64,000 nucleotides of DNA from Shinella kummerowiae (GCF_009827055.1 NZ_WUMK01000007.1:1-64000), one strand, 5' to 3'; positions 1-7,532 are shown, counted from the stretch's first letter. Program-made: numbers and translations. Notes: generated by a model not told the origin, from the sequence alone.

Positions 1-1071
1 GGTCTTTTGAAGACCGAAACCACCTTCGCGGAAGCTGCCAAGAAGTTCGAGCAGGAATATGCCGCCATCACCGAGGGGGAGCGCAGCCCGAAATGGGTTG
101 AGGGCCACAGCATCCGCCTGCGGCTTCATCTGGCGCCGTTCTTCGGCAAGATGGGCCTTTCGGAAATCAATGCCGGCACGGTTCAGGACTACCGTGTGCA
201 TCGCATCGCCACGTCCACGACGGGGAGGGCACCGGCGCGGAGTACGCTCCACGATGAAGTCGGCACGCTCCGGCAGGTCCTGAAAACCGCCATCCGCCAC
301 AAATGGCTGCAACACCTTCCTGACCTGTCGCCGCCGTACAAGACGCAGGGAAAGATTGTGCACCGGCCTTGGTTCAGCCCTGCCGAATACAAGCAGCTTT
401 ACGAGGCCACGCGCCAGAACGCCAAGGAGCCGAAGAACCCTCACTTCCGTTGGGAAGCGGAGCAGCTTCACGACTTCGTGCTGTTCATGGCCAATACCGG
501 CCTGCGACCCGACGAGGCCAAGCAGTTGCAGCACCGTGATGTGTCGATCGTCGTGGATGCCGACACGCGCGAACGGATTTTGGAAATCGAGGTGCGCGGC
601 AAGCGCGGTATCGGCTGGTGTAAGTCGATGGTCGGCGCGGTGAAGCCTTACGAGCGGCTGCGTGACCGGCTTAGGCCGGTTCGTGGTGATAAGGACAAGG
701 CGGGAGAGGGCGTAAAAACGAAGCCCACTGACCCCGTGTTCCCCTCCAGCTATCTCAAGATGTTCAACAACCTGCTGGACGACCAGAACCTCAAGCTGGA
801 TCGCGACGGCAAGCCACGTACAGCATACAGCTTACGTCATACCTATATCTGTCTGCGGCTCATGGAAGGGGCAGACGTTTACGCGATTGCCAAAAACTGC
901 CGCACCAGTGTCGAGATGATTGAAAAGTTTTACGCCGCGCACATCAAGACGACCCTTGATGCGTCGGCCATCAATTCCCGCAAGCCCAAGCAGGCGTATC
1001 GCGGGCGAAGGGTTCCGAAGGGGGCGGGAGCACCGTCCTATCGTGAACATCGAGGCCCTACGGCCCGATAA
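1..1071 (+). CDS. Tyrosine recombinase (phage-type integrase), 5' end cut by window
   Basis: Site-specific integrase expected to insert and excise the element at the tRNA-fMet gene. The frame is open through position 1 and the only early start is a TTG at 7, so the true start probably lies outside. Numbering from that TTG, residues 6-90 form a SAM-like core-binding domain. The catalytic half has Arg167 in TGLRPDEAK, Arg277-His278 in YSLRHTY and the presumed nucleophile Tyr309 in KFYAAH. The usual first His of the HxxR box is a Tyr here. The gene ends in a small cluster of stem-loops and is followed by a toxin-antitoxin pair. An integrase at the element end beside the tRNA is the usual layout. 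Confidence 0.9.
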   Translation, partial: GLLKTETTFAEAAKKFEQEYAAITEGERSPKWVEGHSIRLRLHLAPFFGKMGLSEINAGTVQDYRVHRIATSTTGRAPARSTLHDEVGTLRQVLKTAIRHKWLQHLPDLSPPYKTQGKIVHRPWFSPAEYKQLYEATRQNAKEPKNPHFRWEAEQLHDFVLFMANTGLRPDEAKQLQHRDVSIVVDADTRERILEIEVRGKRGIGWCKSMVGAVKPYERLRDRLRPVRGDKDKAGEGVKTKPTDPVFPSSYLKMFNNLLDDQNLKLDRDGKPRTAYSLRHTYICLRLMEGADVYAIAKNCRTSVEMIEKFYAAHIKTTLDASAINSRKPKQAYRGRRVPKGAGAPSYREHRGPTAR

Positions 1072-1188
1072 GACGCCCGAAGGGGCGTCAACACGAACCG
1101 CTTGCCGGTTCGCAAGCACCCGCTTGGCGGGTGCTCAAGAAGGGTTTAGCCCTTCTCTATCCGGCGACGGGGTTTGCTTCGTTGCCGG
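1072..1188. repeat. Array of five consecutive perfect or near-perfect stem-loops
   Basis: Five hairpins follow one another with linkers of only 2-4 nt. Stems are at 1072-1078/1083-1089 (7 bp, loop GAAG), 1094-1100/1106-1112 (7 bp, loop CTTGC), 1115-1122/1128-1135 (8 bp, loop CTTGG), 1138-1144/1150-1156 (7 bp, loop TTTAG) and 1161-1169/1180-1188 (9 bp, one G-T pair). The first could end integrase transcription, but none has a clear T-run. Function unknown. Confidence 0.85.
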
Positions 1189-1231
1189 AGTTCATTGATC
1201 AAGAAGAAAGTCCCCGCTCATGGAGCGAACC

Positions 1232-1272
1232 TTGACGAACCAGAGTGGTTCACCCATAATTATAGTGAACCA
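1232..1272 (+). promoter_or_regulatory. Promoter and inverted-repeat operator of the toxin-antitoxin pair
   Basis: A TTGACG -35 box (1232-1237), a 17-nt spacer and a CATAAT -10 box (1255-1260) form a good sigma-70-type promoter. A perfect 8-bp inverted repeat, TGGTTCAC (1246-1253) and GTGAACCA (1265-1272), brackets the -10. That is where a ribbon-helix-helix antitoxin would bind to repress its own operon. Confidence 0.7.
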
Positions 1273-1288
1273 AGGAAAGTTAGACCCC

Positions 1289-1534
1289 ATGGCCGCATTC
1301 ACCGTGCGCGTCTCGGAAGAGACCGCAACCAAGCTGGAGCAGATCGCGGAGAAGTCCGACCGCTCCCGTTCCTATATGGCCGCGCAGGCCATCGAGGACT
1401 TTGTTGCCCGTGAAGAATGGCAGCTTGCCGAAATCGAAGCCGGTTTGGCCGAAGCCGACCGTGGCGAGTTCGCCAGCGATGAGGATGTTGCCAAAGTCGT
1501 CGGCAAATACGTCAAGTCCGCCCGCCAGTCATGA
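1289..1534 (+). CDS. Ribbon-helix-helix (CopG/ParD-type) antitoxin
   Basis: An 81-residue protein. The N-terminus, AAFTVRVSEETATKLEQIA, has the beta strand and first helix of a ribbon-helix-helix DNA-binding domain (about residues 1-45). The acidic C-terminal helix would wrap the toxin. I chose the ATG at 1289 because it follows the purine stretch AAGGAAAG at 1273-1279; an in-frame ATG at 1220 would put the promoter and operator inside the gene. It overlaps the toxin gene by ATGA, so the two are translationally coupled. The antitoxin presumably neutralises the toxin, represses the operon and helps hold the element in the chromosome. Confidence 0.85.
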   Translation: MAAFTVRVSEETATKLEQIAEKSDRSRSYMAAQAIEDFVAREEWQLAEIEAGLAEADRGEFASDEDVAKVVGKYVKSARQS

Positions 1535-1821
1535 GCCGCAAGCGCATTCGCTGGACGCTTCGGGCGCTACGGCGGCTCGATGAAATCGGCGCGTATATAG
1601 AACAGGACAATCCCGATGCGGCGGCGCGTGTCGTCGCGCGTATCGTGACGGCCGTGGACACGCTGGCGGAGCTTCCGGCGACGGGTCGCGTTGGCCGCAT
1701 CAAGGGGACGCGTGAAGTGGTCTTGGCGGATATTCCCTATATCATTCCGTACCGCGTCGGGCGCGACATTGAAATCATCACCGTCATGCACGCTCACCAG
1801 AAATGGCCGAAGGCCTTATAG
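1531..1821 (+). CDS. RelE/ParE-family toxin
   Basis: A 96-residue basic protein of the RelE/ParE superfamily. Family features include the N-terminal RIRWTLRALRRLDEIGAYI helix region, the central LPATGRVGRIKGTRE segment and the C-terminal PYIIPYRV followed by VMHAHQKWP. The ParE-like C-terminus makes gyrase poisoning more likely than ribosome-dependent mRNA cleavage, but the sequence does not settle this. Its start overlaps the antitoxin stop by four bases. A perfect 7-bp hairpin just after the stop (1824-1841) may end the transcript. Confidence 0.87.
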   Translation: MSRKRIRWTLRALRRLDEIGAYIEQDNPDAAARVVARIVTAVDTLAELPATGRVGRIKGTREVVLADIPYIIPYRVGRDIEIITVMHAHQKWPKAL

Positions 1822-1823
1822 TT

Positions 1824-1841
1824 CGGTGCATCTCTGCACCG
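1824..1841 (+). terminator. Stem-loop after the toxin gene
   Basis: CGGTGCA pairs perfectly with TGCACCG around the 4-nt loop TCTC, starting two bases after the toxin stop codon. There is no T-run, so it may stabilise the mRNA or be a weak terminator. Confidence 0.45.
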
Positions 1842-1864
1842 ATGCACGGCAATAAAGGATAGAA

Positions 1865-3190
1865 ATGGAACTTAACAACCGCGAGATCGCTACGCTTGTA
1901 TGGGGTGGTGTCGCGCTTTTCTTTCTTCTTTTGAAGCCCTACGGACGTAGCGCGTTTGCTCATCTTCTGGCGGCATTAACTCAGCCGCTGATCATTAAAG
2001 CGTTGGGTATTGCCAGCTTGTGGATTGGCCTTTGCGTCTTCCTCATGCACCGATATGGCGCGTGGGAGTGGTCGAATTTCAAAACGACATTGCTTTGGGC
2101 CGTGACGTTTGCTTTCGTCACGATGTTTGACGTGCAAAAGATCGGAAGGCCGCATTTCTATCGCGAGATCCTTCGAGATATCTTCAGCGCAACGGCTATC
2201 GTGGTTTTCGTCACGGAATTCACCACCTTTAATTTGCTCGGTGAATTGGTGCTTGTGCCGTTCCTGTTTCTCTTGGGTGCGCTACGGGCTGTTGCTGCCT
2301 CCAAGCCTGAATTCGTTTGGGTTGGAAAATTCCTTGATGGTTTGGCGGCATTGGTTGGCACTGGCATGCTCGCGTACAGCATTTGGTGGATTGCGGTTGA
2401 ATTCTCCGAGTTCGCGCAGCGCAATACCGCGCTGGAATTTGCCGTCCCCATCGCACTGTCTCTCCTGTTTTTCCCTTTCTTGTTCCTTTTTGGCCTGTGG
2501 GTGAATTACGAAAGGGTGTTTAGCTCGTTCCCTTATTCTATCCCTGATCGAAGTTTGCGTCGCTATGCACGCTGGCGGAGTTTTTTTGCGTTCAGAGCCG
2601 ATCTAGAAGGGCTTGACCGGTGGTGTAACAAGTTGAACCGAACGCAGCCCACTACGCGAGGCGGTCTAAACGATGCCATCGCTTCAATTAAAAATGCAAA
2701 ACGCAGGGAAAAGTCGCCTGTGCCGGTTGATCCAAGGGATGGCTGGTCGCCCTATGCGGCAAGGGACTTTCTCAAGGATGATGGTTTAGAGACCAACGCG
2801 TATCAGGACATCGATGATGGAGATTGGTCATGCAGCGCGAACCCGCTCGATCTTGATAATGGTTTGCTGCCCAACCGTCTCGGCTATTTCCTGATAGGTG
2901 ACATGTCTGCGGTGAAGCGTTTGCGTCTCAAGCTATATATCAACAATCCGAGTCTGGCTGCGGATGCCGAAACACGCTTTCGCGCTCTAGGGGACAGATT
3001 GTTGGAGAAGGCAGGTGTGACAGATCGAGCTTCCTTGTTGGAGCTTCCCGTTGATGCTGGCCGTCGAGACAGTGATTCCGGTATCCATGTCGTAACGTTA
3101 AGTCGTGAAAATTGGCAAGGCGGGATCAAAGGCGGCTATGACCGCGTACTTACGATTAGGCCGAAAACGTTTGAAGCGCCGGACAATTAA
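1865..3190 (+). CDS. Multi-pass membrane protein of unknown function
   Basis: A 441-residue protein not recognised by family. About six hydrophobic segments fill residues 8-215 (for example LVWGGVALFFLLL and IALSLLFFPFLFLFGLW). A soluble C-terminal half (215-441) follows, with a basic linker (KNAKRREKSP) and no obvious enzymatic motif. The start is supported by AAAGGA about 8 nt upstream. Codon use is visibly less GC-rich than the relaxase and coupling protein downstream, so it may be a separately acquired cargo gene. It stands alone between the toxin-antitoxin pair and the mobilization genes. A membrane effector with a cytosolic sensor region is possible, but nothing in the sequence proves it. 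Confidence 0.7.
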   Translation: MELNNREIATLVWGGVALFFLLLKPYGRSAFAHLLAALTQPLIIKALGIASLWIGLCVFLMHRYGAWEWSNFKTTLLWAVTFAFVTMFDVQKIGRPHFYREILRDIFSATAIVVFVTEFTTFNLLGELVLVPFLFLLGALRAVAASKPEFVWVGKFLDGLAALVGTGMLAYSIWWIAVEFSEFAQRNTALEFAVPIALSLLFFPFLFLFGLWVNYERVFSSFPYSIPDRSLRRYARWRSFFAFRADLEGLDRWCNKLNRTQPTTRGGLNDAIASIKNAKRREKSPVPVDPRDGWSPYAARDFLKDDGLETNAYQDIDDGDWSCSANPLDLDNGLLPNRLGYFLIGDMSAVKRLRLKLYINNPSLAADAETRFRALGDRLLEKAGVTDRASLLELPVDAGRRDSDSGIHVVTLSRENWQGGIKGGYDRVLTIRPKTFEAPDN

Positions 3191-3196
3191 AAAGGC

Positions 3197-3517
3197 CTAT
3201 TGAATTAGGCACTCTGCGCCGAGATAGCGCGGGAGCACCAGCGGCAGGATGAATAACATCATGCCGCCGAGCGTGAGGGTTATTCCTGCCTCGCTTTTGC
3301 CCATCGAAACGCCCCACATGATAACCCCCACACAGGTAAGCAGCACGCCGACGCCGTAGGCGACGGCCAGCGTTGGCCGGAGCAGAATGCAGAAGGCTAG
3401 GGGGGCATAGCCGAGCCATCCGGCTGCAAGGTCGAAGAGAAATCCAACGACCAGAACCGAGCCGACGAGTGCGGCAAGATTGCAGATGATGCGGGGCGGT
3501 GAAAGCCGTGAAGACAT
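3197..3517 (-). CDS. Small integral membrane protein, unknown function
   Basis: A 106-residue protein with three or four hydrophobic helices (for example LAALVGSVLVVGFLFDLAAG, LLTCVGVIMWGV and LGGMMLFILPLVLP) and almost no soluble part. It is transcribed away from the relaxase gene. The region between them holds the oriT-like sequence, so it lies where mobilization accessory genes often sit. It might help the coupling protein or contribute entry exclusion, but no family signature was recognised. It ends seven bases from the stop of the larger membrane-protein gene, and the two are convergent. Confidence 0.6.
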   Translation of the reverse strand: MSSRLSPPRIICNLAALVGSVLVVGFLFDLAAGWLGYAPLAFCILLRPTLAVAYGVGVLLTCVGVIMWGVSMGKSEAGITLTLGGMMLFILPLVLPRYLGAECLIQ

Positions 3518-3591
3518 GGCAGGCCGTCAGGTGAAGGAATATCGGAGTGTAGATAGGAAGCCACAGAGACGGAAACAACCGACGATAGACG

Positions 3592-3632
3592 AGGGGAATA
3601 GCGCACTTATACATTGCTTCGCAACATAGGTG
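3592..3632 (-). other. Candidate oriT (RSF1010/R1162-like nick region)
   Basis: Read on the minus strand, the segment has a short inverted repeat TTGC-GAA-GCAA, then TAAGTGCG followed by CTATTCCCC. RSF1010/R1162 oriT, the classic MobQ substrate, has an inverted repeat with a GAA loop and then TAAGTGCG with the nick before CCCTCCCC. Repeat, loop and nick core agree in order and spacing, but the repeat arms here are only 4 bp. The site lies about 100 bp upstream of the MobQ relaxase start, a usual place for oriT. The nick would fall after the G complementary to 3602. Recognition is from memory of the family. Confidence 0.65.
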
Positions 3633-3727
3633 GCACGGCCGCCACGGGGACGTGGCTGATGGCCGTATGGAATGCCCTTACAGGCATCCTTATATGTGTT
3701 GCCGGAGAGTCAAGGAAGGGGATGCCG

Positions 3728-4963
3728 ATGGCGATTTACCACTTCTCGGGACAGGTACTCGGGCGCGCCGTCAAAGCCAATCCCGATGGCACTCGCCGTC
3801 CTCCTTCCAATGCCGTTGCGGCGGCGGCGTATCGTTCCGGCCAGCGGCTGGTTGATAGGACCAGCGGACAGGTGCACGACTATAGCCAGCGGCGCGGTGT
3901 GGTGCATGAGGAAGTTATGGCGCCGGCGGGGAGTGCGCCTTGGTTGGAGAATCGTGAGCTTCTGTGGAATACCGTGGAGGCGATGGAGAAGCGGCGTGAT
4001 GCGCAGCTCGCCCGTGAGTTCAACATGGCGTTGCCGCATGAACTGGATGCGGGGCAGCGGCTGGAACTGGTGCGCGATTTCGTCGGGCGTCATTTCGTGC
4101 AGCGCGGCATGGTGGCCGACATTGCCTTGCATGACCCCATCGCCGAGCAGGGGCAAAACCGCTTCAACTTCCATGCCCATGTGATGCTGACCTTGCGCAA
4201 GGCAACGCCCGATGGGCTGCATCCCGTGAAGACGCGGGAGTGGAACAGCCGCGATCTTCTGAATGTCTGGCGGGCCGAATGGGCGCTGGCATGCAACAGT
4301 GCGTTGGAGCGCGCCGGAAAGCGGGTGAAGATTGATCACCGCACCCTTCAGGCGCAGCGTGACGAGGCCGTGACTCAGCGTGACATGGCGCGGGCGTCGT
4401 TGCTCGACAGGGAGCCGGAAATCCATGTGGGGCCGAAATCAAAACAGGCCGTGCGCCGCCAGAGAGAGCCCGTTAGCAGGGTGCGGGAGCGTGGCACCTA
4501 TCGGGCGAGGGAGCCGGAGGGTGTTCCTTCCAAGCGCCTGCGTGATTATCCGGCGCGCGACAGGGGCAGTCGCCTGAACTGGCTGGAGCGCATTGCCTCT
4601 GCCAATGACGCAAAGCTACGGCGCGACTTGGAAGCCGTGAGCCGGCGTTTTGACCGCTACCAGCGAAAGCTTGATTATTGGGAGCGGCGCATTGCCTTCT
4701 GGACGGAGGGAAACTTGAAGGGCGGCCAGTTCCGATTCAACCGCTGGAAAGCTGCCGAGGAGGAGAAGCAGCGCCGCCTGAAGGCCGAGCACGCCCGCAA
4801 GCGGTTCCAACAGCTTGTCATGATGATGAAGCGATTGGACGACTTTTTGCGGCTTGGCGGCAAGCAGCGCGAGAAGGGTCTTATCCGCATGCGCGAATTG
4901 GAGGGGTGGGCGAAGAGGATGGAGCCAAGGACGCGCGGGCGGAATGATGGGCGAGCGCGTTAA
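3728..4963 (+). CDS. MobQ-family (MobA/MobL) conjugative relaxase
   Basis: This enzyme nicks one strand at oriT and pilots it into the recipient. The 411-residue protein starts MAIYHFSGQVLGR, the typical MobA/MobL opening. It has the AAYRSGQRL motif, whose Tyr35 aligns with the catalytic tyrosine of RSF1010 MobA. The metal-binding motif NFHAHVMLT carries His149 and His151. The C-terminal 200 residues are highly charged and probably helical. I prefer the ATG at 3728, preceded by GGAAGGGG at good distance, over 3722 or 3614. It is convergent with the coupling-protein gene, three bases apart. Primase or helicase domains found in large MobA proteins are absent, so this is the short form. Confidence 0.92.
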   Translation: MAIYHFSGQVLGRAVKANPDGTRRPPSNAVAAAAYRSGQRLVDRTSGQVHDYSQRRGVVHEEVMAPAGSAPWLENRELLWNTVEAMEKRRDAQLAREFNMALPHELDAGQRLELVRDFVGRHFVQRGMVADIALHDPIAEQGQNRFNFHAHVMLTLRKATPDGLHPVKTREWNSRDLLNVWRAEWALACNSALERAGKRVKIDHRTLQAQRDEAVTQRDMARASLLDREPEIHVGPKSKQAVRRQREPVSRVRERGTYRAREPEGVPSKRLRDYPARDRGSRLNWLERIASANDAKLRRDLEAVSRRFDRYQRKLDYWERRIAFWTEGNLKGGQFRFNRWKAAEEEKQRRLKAEHARKRFQQLVMMMKRLDDFLRLGGKQREKGLIRMRELEGWAKRMEPRTRGRNDGRAR

Positions 4964-4966
4964 GAG

Positions 4967-6535
4967 TTACGCGCCCTCCAAATTCCCGCCGTCCTCCGTA
5001 TTCGTTACTTGTCTAGGCTCGTTGTTGAAACCGGCAGGCCTGACATTCCACCCGTCCCACAATCCGCGCCAGCACCAAACCTTGCGGTAGTCGATGCGTT
5101 TGCCAAGAACGGGGTAGGGGAGGTTACGCAGCTTGACGATGGTCTTGGTGATGGGCAGGCGCTGGACTTCTGCGGCATCGAGAAGGCGATAGCTGCCGTC
5201 CGAAGAGCTTTGCGAGCGGCTGCTTTGCGCCCAGCCGGACAGGCTCACGCTGGACGAGTTGGATTCCGCGCCGGTGTTGCCAACCATCGTAGCGACATAT
5301 TCGGCGGTGTCATTATCGCCCACGCCGAAGAACACGCGGGCGGTAGCGTTGGCGAGGAACGCCTTGGCATCCTCGCCGTAGATTTTGGCGACCTGCGGCA
5401 GGTTCTGCCAGATGAGGACGGGCGTGCAGTAGGCGCGCAGCAAGCCCGATTGCTTTTCGAGAACATCAAGGCGGCCGAGCACCGCGACTTCATCGAGCAG
5501 CAGCACGACCTTGCGTTTTGGTTTGTTGGCTTTGGCGCGGGTGAGGGTCTTGAGCGTGCAGCCGACCATGACGCGTAGCCAGCGGGCGTAAACGTCCAAA
5601 AGGTCTTCGTCCACGCAGAGGTAGAGCGTGCCCGTGCCTTCGACCAGGTCGGAGAGTTGGAACGTGGAAGACGCGGACAGCTTGCCCGCCGGACTGGTGG
5701 ACGACCAAGGTTCGGTGGCCTTCTGCACGTTGGACAGCACGGAGCGAAACTCTTGCGAAAAGTCACCATCGGGGGCCACGGCGCTGGTGAGCACCCCGCT
5801 TATGACTTCCCGTGCGGCGGCGGATGGGGAGTTGTCCGCAATGTCGTTGAGGTTATCTAGGAACGTTTCCCGCTTTTCAGCGGATAGCCGCCGCACCGTG
5901 GACAGGCATTGGCTGGCTGCTGGTTCGTTGTGCAGGACATGGAGGATCAGGCCCTTGATAAGCGATACGGCCTTGTCATCCCAATGCGCCTCGCGGGCAT
6001 CGGGAACGACCATCAGCCGCGCAAGGGCCTCGGCATCGTCGGCCTCCTGCAAGGCGGCGCGCCGTATCATGTCGAAAGGGTTATAGCGTTCCGAGTGAAT
6101 GAGGTCGGTGGGATTGAGCATCCACACCTTGCCGAAGGTGGCGCGGCGGCGGCGCGTGATGGCGTAGTTTTCGCCCTTGGGGTCGGTCACGACCATGGAG
6201 CCGCGATAGGTAAGCAGGGAAGGGATGACGACGCCGAGGCCCTTGCCTGAACCCATGGCGGCGAACACCATCACCATGCCGTCCGTCGAGAAGCGGAGCA
6301 GGCGGCGGAATGCGCCGCGTCCGAGTATCACCCCCTCGCCGGAGATCGCGCCGTGCCACCACTGTTCCCAGCGATAGGCCCAGCGGGCCGAACCATGGGC
6401 CTTGCGTGTATGGCGCGTGGCGCGCAGGAGCCGGACAGGTTGCCGGAGCAGGAAAAAGGTAATGCGCCACGCCAGCCGGAGCGAAGCGGAGACAAGCCAC
6501 AGAATTCCTCGAAAAACGTCCATTGCCACCTTCAT
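4967..6535 (-). CDS. Type IV coupling protein (VirD4/TraG family)
   Basis: An inner-membrane ATPase that hands the relaxase-DNA complex to a type IV secretion channel. The 522-residue protein has a hydrophobic N-terminus (residues 8-36) and Walker A GSGKGLG at 95-101. The family segment VTDPKGENYAITRRRR follows. Walker B is VVLLLDEVAVLGR near 340. The C-terminal part has QNLPQVAKIYG and AEVQRLP, as in TraG. It is slightly shorter than typical TraG/VirD4. Relaxase plus coupling protein without channel genes means the element brings its own substrate-recruiting machinery and borrows a pore. Its start is followed upstream by a very stable 12-bp hairpin. Confidence 0.92.
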   Translation of the reverse strand: MKVAMDVFRGILWLVSASLRLAWRITFFLLRQPVRLLRATRHTRKAHGSARWAYRWEQWWHGAISGEGVILGRGAFRRLLRFSTDGMVMVFAAMGSGKGLGVVIPSLLTYRGSMVVTDPKGENYAITRRRRATFGKVWMLNPTDLIHSERYNPFDMIRRAALQEADDAEALARLMVVPDAREAHWDDKAVSLIKGLILHVLHNEPAASQCLSTVRRLSAEKRETFLDNLNDIADNSPSAAAREVISGVLTSAVAPDGDFSQEFRSVLSNVQKATEPWSSTSPAGKLSASSTFQLSDLVEGTGTLYLCVDEDLLDVYARWLRVMVGCTLKTLTRAKANKPKRKVVLLLDEVAVLGRLDVLEKQSGLLRAYCTPVLIWQNLPQVAKIYGEDAKAFLANATARVFFGVGDNDTAEYVATMVGNTGAESNSSSVSLSGWAQSSRSQSSSDGSYRLLDAAEVQRLPITKTIVKLRNLPYPVLGKRIDYRKVWCWRGLWDGWNVRPAGFNNEPRQVTNTEDGGNLEGA

Positions 6536-6544
6536 GCCAAAGGA

Positions 6545-6764
6545 AGGCAGCCGGTTGCAAACCGGCTGCCTAGTGTTGGGTCATTTATGAAAATGAGGTG
6601 GGTTAGCACCGTGCTCCCTACCGCCAAGGGGCTTTGCCCCTCCTTCGCGTTGCTCCGGCCCTGCGGGTGGCTGTAGGTGCGCGCGGTGCTATCCTGAACG
6701 CGTCGGGACGGGGAACGTCCCGACGCCCTACGGGCGGTGTTCGACGGCCTGCGGCGCGTCGAAC
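6545..6764. repeat. Cluster of strong perfect stem-loops upstream of the coupling-protein gene
   Basis: Stems lie at 6545-6556/6560-6571 (12 bp, 3-nt loop), 6627-6632/6636-6641 (6 bp), 6700-6710/6716-6726 (11 bp, loop GGGAA), 6724-6728/6732-6736 (5 bp, overlapping the previous) and 6739-6745/6758-6764 (7 bp with an inner GCC/GGC pair). The style (short GC-rich perfect stems, tiny loops) matches the array at 1072-1188. No T-runs. Function unknown. Confidence 0.8.
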
Positions 6765-6902
6765 AGGGAACTGACGGATGATATGACCTCCGACAGATAC
6801 CGCCGCCTTGAAGAGTTCGCGGAGGAGAAGAATCATCACCCTGACGTACAGGGTGATGATGTGTTCCGCGAGCTTGAAGATGAGGCCGGTCAGTCTCTCC
6901 AT
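6618..6902 (-). CDS. Small protein with amphipathic/hydrophobic N-terminus (doubtful C-terminus)
   Basis: A 94-codon frame. Residues 1-45 (MERLTGLIFKLAEHIITLY, then VMILLLRELFKAAVSVGG) look like one or two hydrophobic helices. The rest is Arg/Pro-rich and is simply what the stem-loop cluster encodes in this frame. Its ATG begins one base after the stop of the upstream gene, so translation would be coupled to it. The N-terminal half looks real and the C-terminal half may be accidental read-through. No family recognised. Confidence 0.4.
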   Translation of the reverse strand: MERLTGLIFKLAEHIITLYVRVMILLLRELFKAAVSVGGHIIRQFPVRRAAGRRTPPVGRRDVPRPDAFRIAPRAPTATRRAGATRRRGKAPWR

Positions 6903-6903
6903 G

Positions 6904-7278
6904 TCAGGCGTTCACCGGCCCGTAGGATACCGGCTTGAAGTGAACCGGATGAACCGTCCACAGGTAGCGAACACCCGTTTGGTTGTCTTCCACCATTCCC
7001 ACAGTTGTTCCGTCCTGAAGCGTGCCCCATGCGATCAGCCGAGGCGTATAAAGCCCCAGAATGTAGTCATAGTTGTTTGCCGCGTTCTCGATGGCCCTCA
7101 CGAGGATGCGCTGGACGACATCGGGGTGCAGCGGTTCCGTCGGGTCATGGTCGAAGTGGCGGGCGGCGATGCCTCCCGTTCTCGCCATTGCGGAAGGAGC
7201 GGGCGTGACCTGATGCTCAATCGTCAGGGGCAGGCGGGAGCGGATGGTGCCCGTGCGGTGGGAAAAGAACTTTCTCAT
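6904..7278 (-). CDS. Hypothetical protein of the mobilization region
   Basis: A 124-residue protein not recognised. I chose the ATG at 7278 because a textbook AAGGAGG lies just upstream; the longer reading to 7668 has no ribosome site and overlaps two other genes. The sequence is soluble, with HHPDVVQ-like and YDYILGLYTPRLIAWG segments and a conserved-looking end, TGVRYLWTVHPVHFKP. The gene is the third of four closely spaced minus-strand genes (7778 to 6618) that read toward the coupling protein. That points to an operon of element-maintenance or transfer accessory genes. Function unknown. Confidence 0.65.
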   Translation of the reverse strand: MRKFFSHRTGTIRSRLPLTIEHQVTPAPSAMARTGGIAARHFDHDPTEPLHPDVVQRILVRAIENAANNYDYILGLYTPRLIAWGTLQDGTTVGMVEDNQTGVRYLWTVHPVHFKPVSYGPVNA

Positions 7279-7288
7279 TGTAGCCTCC

Positions 7289-7504
7289 TTACAGCTTGTG
7301 GAGGAAGCGCAGACGCATGGGGTTCTGCGCATCGACGGTGTAGAGATATTTACCGCCCAAATGCGGGAAGACGCAGATTGCGCCCAACTGGCCGGTATTG
7401 GCTCTTTTCCAGCCGATAACGCGGCCCCCGATCGAGCGGCCGAAGGCGTCTTTTCTGGTGGGGGCGATGTTGCTGAAGAAGTCTTTGACGTATGAGTCGT
7501 GCAT
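7289..7504 (-). CDS. Small hypothetical protein
   Basis: A 71-residue protein starting MHDSYVKDFFSNIAPTRKD, with GGRVIGWKRANTG and GGKYLYTVDAQNPMRLRF further on. I chose the ATG at 7504 for the GGAG about 8 nt upstream; a start at 7531 is possible but lacks a site. It ends about 10 bases before the next gene, so it is in the same operon. The compact beta-rich look and lack of membrane segments suggest a small soluble accessory protein. No family recognised. Confidence 0.6.
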   Translation of the reverse strand: MHDSYVKDFFSNIAPTRKDAFGRSIGGRVIGWKRANTGQLGAICVFPHLGGKYLYTVDAQNPMRLRFLHKL

Positions 7505-7532
7505 GGCATTTCTCCATGTTTTAGGTTGCAAC

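Noticed and set aside
3710-4426. 238-codon minus-strand frame opposite the relaxase
   Set aside because: No domain or ribosome site. The plus strand carries a clear MobQ relaxase with both catalytic motifs.
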